From assembly GCF_004193775.1 (NCBI RefSeq), contig NC_041004.1, forward strand, positions 34,744,411-34,808,410: a stretch of DNA of 64,000 bases, read 5' to 3'. The number at the start of each line of letters is the position of its first letter. Within the stretch, counting starts at the first letter, position 1. The notes under the pieces are model-generated. The model did not search any database. It had not been told where the DNA came from and worked only from the letters and a program-made list of their open reading frames with translations. Position numbers and translations under genes: made by a program. The DNA is from Glycine soja (lineage: Eukaryota > Streptophyta > Magnoliopsida > Fabales > Fabaceae). This document shows, in pieces, positions 36,001 to 46,620 of the stretch.

Positions 36001-39000
36001 CAGTGATAAACATTGGTTATGAATAATAATAATCTGTTCGTTCCAATACTTACAGGCTTGTTACCTTTCATGCTATCTACTATTTTACAGGCAAAAAACA
36101 CCATTGATACAGAGATTACTCAACAACTCTTTTTGAGAAGGAAGCATCGAGAAGGTTTCAGTTCTACATTTTTTTATGCAAACAAGGAAGAATTCAAAGG
36201 GGTAGATTCTGTTGAACCAGATCCTTCTGGGTTCTGCAAGCAGGTATCTTGAAATTGATATATAAGTTTGAATTTTGTTGCATGGCTATTTGGCACAAAT
36301 TGTGTTGGATATCTATCATATCTGCTTTATAATTTGACTGTAAATAAAAAGTCTTACTTTTGATGCCTTGTGCCACTTTTGATTCTAATGTAATCCAAGA
36401 TTCATTTCCGCTAGCAGTACCTGAGGTTTGACTGAGTAGAATAATTTATTGTATATGAATATGGAAGAGTTTGAGCAGATTACACCTTAAATTGCTCTTA
36501 GAAGCATGATTATTTCTTTTTGTGTGTGTTTTTGTAAGATCTATAAGCTCTGGGGATAGGAGAATGAATACAACGAGTGAGAATTCTATATTTTGTGAAG
36601 TTATGATGCAAAAATAATTGAAAAATTCACTGCCTCCACTTGGGCACAAGAGTTGTAATTTAGAACCAGTAATTTCTGAATTTTGGTCTGTTGCCAAACT
36701 TTGTGCTGTTAAAAACTAAAATTTGGAAACCCTAAAATCTGATACAGATGCGTTTCATATTACATACTTGTCGAGAAAATATGGAATTGTTGCTAAATTG
36801 ATAGAGTCATGAAAGAAAACATGGAAGATACTTGAAAGTTATGACTTATGACTATTATAAGAACAATCTTGCTCTGAATGCCTGGGTATATAACACAATA
36901 TAGTTTCAGAATGATACTTGAAGTTGAATATTTATCATGCACATATTGTAGGTTGCCGTGTTGTTTAAAGAATGGTACAGGATATGTGAATTTCCTGGTG
37001 CCAATGATACAGCTTCAGCCCACTTCATCTTACAATTGCATCAGAATGGGCTGCTTAAAGGGGATGATGTTACAGATCACTTTTTCCGACAATTGATGGT
37101 GGCATTTCTTTCTTCATGCCGGTTACTCTTTTCTTGATGGTGACAATTCATGCTTAAAGGGGATTGTCGATCTAACCTTGCTTTTTTCTCCAGGAACTAG
37201 CTATTGCACATTGCTTATCCACTGAGGTGATTAATTTGGGGTCACTGCAATCTCAACCACCGACAATGTCATTTCTTGCAATTGATATTTATGCAAAGCT
37301 TGTCTTCTCAATCTTGAAGGTTTTCAGATGTATATCTTTTTCGTTTCTCTTATTTTCTTTTGGGTAGCTTTAGCATCTTAGCTGTTTAATTGGTTGTTGG
37401 AACAGGGATCAAACGAACTTGTTCTTCTTTCCAAGGTGTGTAATAAACTAAAATTTGAATGCATTCTCTCTCTATCTCCCCCTCTCTTTCTTTTGTGCTT
37501 TATTAATTATATATAATTGTAGTCTAATGTTTCCCATTGATTCATGGCAGATTATGGCAGTTACTGTCCGATTCATTATAAAAGATGCAGAGGAGAAGAA
37601 TGCCTTGTTTAATCCAAGGCCAGTTTTCAGATTATTCATCAACTGGCTTCTAGATCTTGGTTTGCTAGAGCCTGTTACTGATGGTGCAAATCTCCAGGTG
37701 TTTGTCACTTTCAGTTACTTCTTCAATAGTATTTGTATTAGTTTAATTATTGGGTACAAACAACTGTTCAACTTGTTAATACCCAGAAACATTGTTACAC
37801 TTGTTTTGTGAGTTTGAAACTGTTGAATTTTATCAGTAGATGCGTTTATGATTGACCAGTAATCAGCTGGTGATTAAGCTGGTTATTTTGTTTGTGTTGA
37901 TTTCGATTGCTTTTGCCAATGCATTTTAATCCCCTTTCCAAGCACCAAATAAGTTAATATTACAGGCATGTGTGTTTGACTAATACCACTTCATGTATTG
38001 CAGATTTTGACTGTTTTTGCCAATGCATTTCATGCTTTACAGCCGCTTAAAGTTCCTGCATTCAGGTTAGGTTTGTCTACTTATGATTCATAGTTTTCTG
38101 TACTGTGGTTTAAGTATTTTGCTGGATTCATTAAGAATTCCAATTCTTATTTGTGGAAAGATGAAAATAATGTTGATTAGGGATCATTTGCTTCTAGTTT
38201 ACATTGTTGGATCTTTCCTTGCTAAATCCATGTATCTTTTGCTTAATGTCCTTGTAGAGAGATCTTAGTTAGAGTTCTTCTTTAGCATGCTTTCAAGAGG
38301 TTTTGGTTATGGTTATGGTGGCTCTTATCTAGGAATTGTTATAATAGAATTTGAAACTTTTGTGTTTATGTTATATGATGCACAATGATAAGTTGATAAT
38401 GCATTTTCTTTGTATCTATACAAGAGAAATACAAAATGCAGTACTTTCTTACCTGTATTTGTATACTAAAGTCCATTAAGTATTTTGCTCCCACTTGCAT
38501 ACTATATTGGAATGATTACGTATGTTAATTGTCCTGAGGCCATTTATCATTGTTTGGAGTGAGTATCTTTTATTAAGTTCGTTTGATTATTATTTTCAGT
38601 AATAAATTGAACCTAATGGCTCTTTCTTAACAATTCTTTGTCTGTAAAGTCTACAAATCATTTTTTATCATATATATCCATTTTTAATACTTGTTTTGTT
38701 TGATATTGTTTTATAACTCGGTTCCTTTGTGGAAATGTTTCTTCAGTTTTGCATGGCTTGAGTTGATTAGTCACAGGAGCTTCATGCCAAAAATGTTGAC
38801 TGGTAATGGTCAAAAAGGTTGGCCTTATATCCAAAGGTTGCTTGTAGATCTGTTCCAATTTATGGAGCCTTTTCTGAGGCATGCTGAACTAGGAGAACCG
38901 GTTTGTCTATATCTCGGCCTCAATTATTTGCTTCCAACTGGGTCTATGCACAATAATGCTTCTTACATCTACATTTGTTTTTTTTTTTGTACTTTTTTAT

Positions 39001-41564
39001 GACCAGGTTCGTGTCCTCTATAAAGGCACACTTAGGGTGCTCTTAGTGCTACTTCATGACTTCCCGGAGTTTCTCTGTGATTATCACTTTACCTTTTGTG
39101 ATGTTATTCCTTCAAGTTGCATACAGATGAGGAATATCATTCTAAGTGCATGTCCGCGTAGTATGAGGCTGCCAGACCCATCTACTCCTAAATTGAAGGT
39201 CTTAGAATCTCTTACCTACCTTTAAACGTTTGTTTAAGATTAAGGAGCATTAAGTTGACGTAGTTGATGTGACAGCCTTATTCTTCTGTACACAGATTGA
39301 TTTGCTTCAAGAAATAAACCAATCGCCGAGCATTCTGTCGGAGGTTGATGCAGCACTTAAAGCAAAGCAGATAAAGACCCATGTAGATGAATACCTTAAG
39401 GCCTGTCCCCATCCCTCTTTGAATTGGTTTGTTATTAATTGATGGTTTTCTATTATAATTCAGTAGAATGATTATGTATTTATGTTTGTTGCATTTTTTG
39501 CTAATCTATAATTTGTGAATTCTTTTTGCTGAATTTTTTTTTATTTCTTTAATTGTTCACTATAATTTATTTTGTTCTACATATTGTCTTGCTTAGCTTA
39601 TTTATTTCTATATTCATTTTTTTTTACTTTCTTTTTTTTTTCTACAATTGTTCAATCAAATTTTCTGCAGACAAGACAACCGAGTTGGTCATTTTTATCT
39701 GAACTGAAGTATAAGCTGCTTCTCTCACCAAATGAAGCAGCCTCTGCTGGGACTCGATACAATCGGCCATTAATTAATTCGCTTGTGCTATATGTAGGAA
39801 TGCAGGTACTTTAAATTGAAAACTTTTAATATTTACCTCCGCATTAATGCAAATGAGTCAATAACCACACGGAGCTTCAAAATTACTGAAGTTATTCTTA
39901 ACCATGTTAGAGCGTAATACTATAAATCTTGACTGATTGGAGTCATATCCTTTCTTCTTTCTAATATTTTTTAATATGTAGACTTGTGTCACAATTCTAG
40001 ATAATGCATAAAAAAGTTGTTTTTTTTCTTTATAGTATTTATATTAGTAAATGTGTCATGGGCCAACAACTTTCATTAGGAGAATTAATGATTCAATATT
40101 GAAGATTTGTGTTGAGTTTATGTTTAGCTTCCATCCTTCAAGAGTAAAACTTCTTACTGTTTAGACTAGAAAAGACCAACTGCTGTCAGTTAAGGACAAT
40201 TTTAATGACAACCAAGTAACAATTAGTAACTGAACTGTGACTAACTATAAGTTGTAGCTGTTACTAGTTGAGTCTTAAACAATTTTTTTATGTTTTGGTA
40301 TAGGCAATCCATCAGCTTCAGGAACGAACTCCCCATACACAAACATCAGCAAACGCTGTCCCCGTCGTAGCCTTATTTTCAGTTGATACTGCATTGGATA
40401 TTTTCAAAACACTAATTGTGGACTTGGACTCTGAAGGGCGCTACCTTTTCCTAAATGCTATTGCCAACCAACTGCGTTATCCTAATACCAATACACACTA
40501 TTTTTCCCTCCTCCTTCTGCACTTGTTTGAAGACTCAAACCTGGTACATCTAAACTCGTGGCATGTTTTTATCTTTAGCTTTAAATCAAATAAATTCAAA
40601 TCAAGCCTGTTTTGTGCTTCTTTCTATTAAACTTGTGTTTCCAATTATGTTTTATATGGTCTGGATAGCATATATTTAACTGGGATTTTCATGTTTTGGC
40701 ATAGCAGGAAGTTATCCAAGAACAGATAACTAGAGTCTTGCTAGAACGCCTATTTGTTGAACGTCCTCATCCCTGGGGCATCCTCATTACTTTTTTGGAG
40801 TTGTACAGGGTATATCCTTTTATTTTATGGCTTAAATATGTTTTTATATATTTCTTTAAGTTGATGTTTTTTTTTTTTTACTTTTCATTCCTATAAATTC
40901 ATTTTTCTAATTTTAGGTTTCAGGTTTGTGTCTTTTTAATTTTAATGTTTATAAAATATTTTACTCATTTTTAATCTCCTTAAGTTTGTATCTTTTTTTA
41001 ATTTTAAAAGGACTAAAAATAAAAATAAAAATTATAATCTTATATAAATCAAAATTGAAAAAACACAAATTTATTAAAATTAAAAGTTAGCAAAATATTT
41101 TATAAGGATTAAAATTGAAAAAATATTAACTTAAATATCTTATAAGATATTTTGTTCACTTTTAATTCTCATAAGTTTATGTTTTTTTATTTTACAGGAA
41201 CCAAAAATAAAAAATTATAATTTTTTATAGACAAAAATTAAAAAAAATACAAACTTACTTACCGAAACTAAAAATTAATAAAATATTTTATAAAAATCAA
41301 AATTAGAAAAACATCAACTTAAAAGGATTAAAATTAAAAAAATAAACTTACATGAAAAAAAACTCTAACTTAAATGAACATAAACTCTATCCTCCACATG
41401 TTATTAACCGAATCTCTTTTATTTTCTCTTTGCCATTTTTTCTTGTCATTTGCCAGAACCCTAGGTACAATTTCCGGAACCGGAGTTTCATAACGCCAGA
41501 GATTGAAAAACTTTTTGAGTCGGTGGTGTCTCGAGCAGGTCCAAAACCAGTGGATGAGAGCTGA
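27026..41564 (+). CDS. NOT1: NOT1-like CCR4-NOT scaffold, shortened form (37 exons)
   Basis: Cytoplasmic scaffold on which CCR4-NOT deadenylase subunits assemble. Exons: 27026-27151, 28111-28408, 28579-28807, 29150-29486, 29595-29708, 29801-29929, 30006-30197, 30288-30482, 30736-30873, 31023-31145, 31234-31323, 31413-31491, 31616-31683, 31902-32047, 32786-32894, 32978-33124, 33213-33260, 33473-33601, 33690-33929, 34016-34156, 34256-34341, 34416-34524, 34993-35088, 35214-35366, 36091-36243, 36952-37098, 37194-37319, 37406-37435, 37551-37697, 38004-38065, 38747-38900, 39007-39198, 39296-39400, 39671-39805, 40304-40543, 40705-40809, 41457-41564. Total 5226 bases, 1741 aa, all phases compatible. 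Order: N-terminal HEAT (1-657), MIF4G/CAF1-binding (about 685-900), DUF3819/CNOT9-binding (about 1030-1180), Not1 domain (about 1210-1741). The TTP-binding segment and the connector are absent (usual plant length about 2400 aa). An in-frame ATG at 27062 has better context (ccaccATGg). Exon 33 has a GC donor. Confidence 0.9.
27152..28110 (+). other. Intron 1 of the NOT1-like gene
   Basis: 959-base first intron, GT at 27152 and AG at 28109-28110. Open frames inside (27481-27717) have no recognisable content. Long first introns are common in plant housekeeping genes. Confidence 0.8.
32048..32785 (+). other. Intron 14 of the NOT1-like gene
   Basis: 738-base intron between the exon ending 'QYMVMK' and that starting '[12 protein letters not shown]'. 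A frame starting at 32556 (114 aa) overlaps it and runs into exon 15, but its intronic part has no similarity I recognise, so I treat it as non-coding. Confidence 0.7.
33283..33405. repeat. Short dispersed repeat in intron 17
   Basis: It begins 'gtgagtttggacctaactca' and ends 'gatgtgggacttgggtg', with 'aaagggtgaggg' and 'cttatata' between. I recognise this as a family found in many plant introns and intergenic regions, but I do not know its class. Confidence 0.5.
34679..34848 (+). mobile_element. tRNA-derived SINE (Au-like) in intron 22, 18 bp TSD
   Basis: A 170-base insertion with a pol III A-box (tggtgcagcggt, about 34690) and B-box (ggttcgaatcc, 34733-34743). An internal region 'cctctttgcatatgcaaggg' and a 3' end in a short T-run follow. 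It is flanked by the perfect 18-base duplication ataatatctgttcaactg at 34661-34678 and 34849-34866. These are Au-family hallmarks. It is not a functional tRNA gene, because no acceptor stem pairs. Confidence 0.9.
35367..36090 (+). other. Intron 24 of the NOT1-like gene
   Basis: 724-base intron with nothing recognisable. It immediately precedes the exon that joins the DUF3819 end directly to the Not1-domain start. Confidence 0.7.
40825..41345. repeat. Foldback repeat in the last intron of the NOT1-like gene
   Basis: Two successive inverted modules. The sequence 'aaatattttactcatttttaat' and its relatives pair with 'attaaaattgaaaaa' stretches, and 'aagttgatgttttt' (40860) pairs with 'aaaacatcaactta' (41309-41322). 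It is similar in style to the element at 18684-19300 and is spliced out. Confidence 0.65.
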
Positions 41565-41755
41565 GTCTGATAGGTCATAGTCTTTTCTTTTCCGCTTGTT
41601 AGTTCTGTCTAGGCTAGCTAACCATGTTAGTTAGGATTGTTAAACTAAAACGTGCTCTTTCTACATTGTAAATCATGTTTTAGTGAAATTATCTTCTTAA
41701 TTGTAGATGATAGTACTTGTTTCTAGAGCTTCACTAAGACATCCCCATATAAACG

Positions 41756-41761
41756 AATAAA
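41756..41761 (+). terminator. Poly(A) signal of the NOT1-like gene
   Basis: AATAAA about 190 bases after the stop codon, in T-rich 3' sequence. It is the best candidate near-upstream element. Confidence 0.5.
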
Positions 41762-41928
41762 AGAAACTGAGGGATACAAAGTAATTGTTAGGGGAAGCGT
41801 TTGTTATAAATAAGCTCGATAGTATTATTACTTCTAATTTCTAACTAAAAAAGGCCAAAAGTTTATACCTGCTATCAGAGGTGGAGGTTGAAAAAAATAT
41901 TTTCTTATACTAACTCAAAAACTATTAA

Positions 41929-41932
<4 letters not shown>

Positions 41933-41978
<46 letters not shown>
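41933..41978. repeat. (ATCT)n / (TA)n compound microsatellite
   Basis: Four to five ATCT units followed by about 15 TA units. Confidence 0.95.
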
Positions 41979-41979
<1 letters not shown>

Positions 41980-41981
<2 letters not shown>

Positions 41982-42534
41982 TAAAAACATTTCATGAAAC
42001 ATTTAGTTTTTTTCTATACAAAGCATATTTTGTATGAGATTATGTAAAAAAAATTGTGAAATTTTCAATAAATTTAGGAAAATAATCATATCTTTATCAA
42101 AGTTGTAGAAAACTGTCCAAAAAATAGGGAGAAATCACAAAATTCATATTAAAAAAAGCTACATAAAAAATGATATTACTATATTTCTATTTGCATTTTT
42201 TATACTTGATGAATAAGTGTTTCTTAAAGTGTTCTTAGTGCTAACTTCATGACTTCGACATCTTGAGTTTCTATGTGATTACCACTTTATTCTTTATGAT
42301 GGTTATTCCTTGAAATTGCATAATGTGGAATATTAATTCAAGATCATTTTTGTGTATTATGAAACAGTTAGATCTACATTTACACCAAATTAATGCAGTA
42401 CATTATTGGGAGAGGACGATGAATTTTAAGTGTGATTAAGTTTTTGACCGAGAATTAGTTTCATAATTGTACTACTCATCAAACCTTATTTAGTAATGGA
42501 GATACTCTAAGCATTCCATTAACTATATATTAAC
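41980..42534. other. Intergenic DNA with a possible duplicated NOT1 exon scrap
   Basis: Mostly AT-rich. Around 42226-42330 the text 'gttcttagtgctaacttcatgacttc', 'gagtttctatgtgattaccacttta' and 'gatggttattccttgaaattgcataatg' resembles NOT1-like exon 32 (39036-39126). It looks like a decayed duplicate of about 100-150 bases. Confidence 0.55.
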
Positions 42535-43125
42535 GTTCCAACAAAAATACTTGGATGCATCAAAAACCACAAGTTCACCAAGTTAAATGCATAAAAAATG
42601 GACAAATTTTAGCATATGGTGCTACTACAGTTAGCGACGAACTCGCTTTAGGAAAAAACGTCTTGGTAGCTTATGTCATGGGAAGGGTATTTTCATATGA
42701 TCATTTTCCTAAATTTATTGAAAATTTAGTGAGTATCTAGTCTATGAAGATATTTATATTTCTTTTCACATACAAAAATATGAAATTCATACTCATATGG
42801 CAAGTTATGGTTCTGAAAGAATCACTAATAAAATTTCACATCTAGAAGCCCATTTACTAAAAAATTTAGACAAAAATAGAATTGTGATCCTTGGGTCATG
42901 GATAGAAACGGATGATACTTTAGTGGGTAAATTAACACCTCAAATGACAAAAGAATCCTCCCATTCCCCCAAAGATATATTATTACAAGTTATACTTGAC
43001 ATTCAGGTATCCACCTCAAAGGAAACTTGTCTGAAACTATCTACAGGTGGTAGGGGTAGAGTTATTGATGTGAGATGGATCCAAAAAAGGGGAGGTTCTA
43101 GTTATAATCCAGAAACGACAGCACA
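42535..43125 (+). pseudogene. rpoB: Nuclear copy of plastid rpoB (NUPT), decayed
   Basis: Fragments of the plastid RNA polymerase beta subunit, in order and on one strand: 'MHQKPQVHQ', '[28 protein letters not shown]', then (after a stop at about 42740) '[57 protein letters not shown]', '[39 protein letters not shown]'. This is a conserved stretch in the second half of RpoB. About one sixth of residues are changed, and there is a frameshift near 42680-42700 and a stop at 42740. The preceding and following plastid sequence is absent. Confidence 0.85.
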
Positions 43126-44550
43126 AATAGCTTATTTGAAATGTTTGTTCAAAACCCAATGAAGTACTTTTATGGGTGAGGGTAGGAGTTGTCTTTGTTG
43201 TCATTGAAGTTCTTAAAGCTTCACTTCTTGGATGAAAACCCATTACAAGAGCAATCATATCGCTATTGTGACGAAAACAATGAGTGCACATACTATCTAT
43301 CCAAAAACAAAGGCTAATGGAGCTTTTGTTGGAGTTGTTGATCTTGTTAAGGAAAATATTAGCTTGCGGGAGATCTTCGTGGACTCCATGGTAGTGGCAA
43401 GAGAAAGGATGAGGGACTCGAATTGAGAGGTGAAGCTTCTCAGCGGAGAGATAACACTATGATATAATACACAATAATTTATGATGTATATATCACTTTT
43501 CAAAGAAAATTGTTATCTATACGTGGAATATATATACATTGCTTATTTTAAAAAAAGCAATGTCCATATCTATTTAAATATATAACACTTGTTTGAAGAA
43601 GTGTTATTTGTATTTTTTAATCTAATTCAGTTCATTACAATATTTTTCAATTGATAAAAAAAATACCATAATTTTCAAGTCCATACAATTCAAGCTATCC
43701 ACCAAACATGTGCACATAATCCAAGCTATTCATACACATAAACATTTTAAGATGTCATTTTAATTTTGAAATTAACTTGTATATAAATTATCCAATCCAT
43801 ATATTAAAAAAAGTACATTGAGTTGCATGTACAAATAAGAGATAAATGTCAACTAAAGCATTTGCAAGTCCAACAAGAAATTGGATTGCTAACAATAAAC
43901 AAAGTTCATGAAAACTTCCTATAAGGTGTATATAGCAACTAGGGAGTTGAAGAGATAAATTATCACTATTTGTATTTTAACTCATGATTTTAGACGGTTT
44001 AATGCATATAGACCATAGCAAGAATAACTTAATTCAGATTTCTCTAGCAAATTCAAAGGAGAAAAGAGTGAAGCTAACTTGTAAGCATTTTTCGATCATG
44101 TATTGACACCAATCTCCCCTAACTTCAACGATTTGACTATTAGAATATTTTTTCCAATTGAAATTCAGGAAGTATTATAAAAAATAAAATTAAAACCAAA
44201 ACCAAAACCAAATGACATACAACTTAATTAGGAATGATATGTGTGTGTGTACGACCTATAACCACATGCATCAATTGGGATGATTGCTCCTTCAAAGTAC
44301 TTGATTAAAAACTTAGTTAACATGACAAAATAACCAAAATCAAAATATGGGACAAGATTGAATTCTTTTATTTAATCAAAATGTCCAAAATAATAATGTT
44401 TGTTTAGGTCTAAATTTTCAACATAACATCCAAAATTCTCATAACTTACAAAAAAATCCAACACATCAATAACATAATCAAACAAGTTTTAAATTGACAT
44501 GGTTTTGCAGTTGGTTTTTACAATCAACCTTATTTTGTATCACCCTTCCA
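43126..44550. other. No recognised gene
   Basis: After the rpoB relic a 64-codon frame (43232-43426, 'KTHYKSNHIAIVTKTMSAHTI...') is open but unknown to me. It could be a piece of another captured gene. The remainder is AT-rich intergenic sequence without motifs I can name. Confidence 0.35.
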
Positions 44551-44554
44551 TGAT

Positions 44555-45820
44555 TGCGTTTTGCAATCTGAGTTACCTAGAGGGTATAAAATTCCTAACT
44601 TTTCTAAATTCTTTGGAGAACTAGAAGAATCTATTTGTGGAACATGTTGCTTGTTATCAAATCGAATGTGGAGATTTTGCAACTATTGAGTATCTTTGAA
44701 TGAAATATTTCCCAAGTTTTTTGATAAAAAGTGCTTTAACACGGTTTACAACTCTTCCCCCTAATTTGATTTTTAATTGGGCTCAACTTGAAAGAACTTT
44801 TCGTGAATAATTCTTTAAAGGAAAGGCTCAAGTGAGTTTGATATATTTAATTAATATTTGAATATTCCATATTGAATCAATCGACTATTATCTAAATCAA
44901 TTTAGACAAATGAAAGCAAGATGCTACGCACAAATTCTAGAACACGAGTTGGTAAAAATGGTTGTAGTGGGTCTTGATTTTCGATTTGTAAAATGTTAGT
45001 GAATGAACAACTAAGATATATGCCACAACTAGTAGATAAAGTGATACAAATCGAACGATTAAAATTCAAGAAAGAGTGTAATTGAAAATTTGATAAGTCA
45101 GTTAGAAGAGATAGAGTAGCTTATATCGAAACATCTAATTTTACAAATGAACTAGACTCTAATAAAAGATTTTGATGCTAAATATAAAGGACAAGTTAAT
45201 ATAGCATAATTAAAACGTAGTCCTTCTTATATTTGTCAAATGTTAAAACATGAAGAAAATCAAAATAAATTTTCAAAATGCGAAGTATAATTTTGATGTT
45301 TCAAAAGCAGATAAAACATTCAATATTTTACTTAAAGATAAATATATTGTTTTGACCGAGGGATATAAAGTTTTTCCTGTTGAACAAAGGAAAGGTTGAA
45401 AATATTATAAGTATCATAATGTTTTTGGACACTGGACTAATAACTGTATTCTTTTGAAAGATCTAATTCAAAAAAAATGATTTATGAGGAAGAATGAAAT
45501 TCGTAGAAAAACCAATGGAGGTTGATACTGACCCTTTCATTACTCAGGCCAATTACGTTGAACTTGTACATATCCTTATGGTTGATGTTGTTCTAGAGGA
45601 TAATTGTGTTCAACCTACTCCAATCTTCGTGGCCAACGTTGTTCCAAAGGTAGGTGATAAAAAAAAATCTTCTCATTCTAAAGAAAATCTTGATAGATTG
45701 TCGGAGGAATTAGAAATGGAGAATACTGAAATTTATTTTGAGGCTAGAGATACATTGACTAAGTTTCTGATAGGAAAGAAAGATGTTGATCAAAAGGTAC
45801 CAGGCATGCCAATTTGTTGA
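44555..45820 (+). pseudogene. Ty3/gypsy gag relic
   Basis: Three frames together give the order of a plant gypsy Gag: 'ELPRGYKIPNFSKFFGELEES', 'NWAQLERTFRE', 'ESIDYYLNQFRQMKARCYAQILEHELVKMVVVGLDF', a degenerate knuckle region 'YYKYHNVFGHWTNNCILLKDLIQK' (45398-45475), and a C-terminal piece 45494-45820 beginning 'MKFVEKPMEVDTDPF'. Stops are frequent. No protease, RT or LTRs were found nearby, so this is an isolated fragment. Confidence 0.75.
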
Positions 45821-46286
45821 TTGAGAATTTTGGTATTAGGTTAAAAAATATTAAATCAACAAATAAGAATTTGATTTTAGGACTAAGTTTACTAAATCAA
45901 AACACTTTAAGGGTTCTTTGTTCTCAAACTAGCAAGGTTAATTCGATTTTCAATTTAAAGAAATACATGTTTTTAGAAGTTTATAACAATAACAAGTTTC
46001 ACATTAAGTATAAAATGACTATTTGGACTATAATACACAATTAGAACAAATGTAACTAACTTTTGTTGACGAATAGAAAATAGGACTTGAATTAACAATA
46101 TTTATGAATACACGAACATAATCATAATAACATAACAATATAAACAACAAATCAAAAACACTAAAGAAAAAGTCATAGATTGAAGAAGATGTTATCGAAA
46201 GGATAATGAGTAGTAAAAAGTGAAATGAAATGAAAACTAGAATTAAAGATAAAAGAAATAAGTAAACAATTGATTATGAATACCTT

Positions 46287-46620
46287 AGCTGAAATAAACT
46301 TAACAAGTCTTCTCGGCCATAGAATGAAATGATTGGTAGCATGCCCTATTGTTTGAACCTCATCGATAAGGAAAAAAACTTAAGCATTTGCATCCATAAC
46401 CTTTTCAACCACCACTCACGCATTATCATTGTTTCTTTTCTTGTGGTGTATGGTTGACCACATATTGTACACTTTTTCAATTGCCACTAAAAGAGGAGGA
46501 TCAACATCAACATATAGCTTAAACTAATTATGGTTATCAATGTGCCTATCTTCCCTCAATGGATCAATATCAACGCAACTCCTTCTTGTGCTCACACAAA
46601 GTACTAGTGACTCTACAACT
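46287..46620 (-). pseudogene. CACTA (En/Spm)-like accessory protein fragment
   Basis: On the minus strand, in one frame with two internal stops, the text reads 'LYVDVDPPLLVAIEKVYNM', 'VVVEKVMDANA', 'FLIDEVQTIGHATNHFILWPRRLVKFISAK'. It ends at a donor-like ag|gtattc near 46286. This block resembles the C-terminal domain of the second protein commonly encoded by plant CACTA elements. The assignment is by memory of the motif order, with no transposase nearby. Confidence 0.45.
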
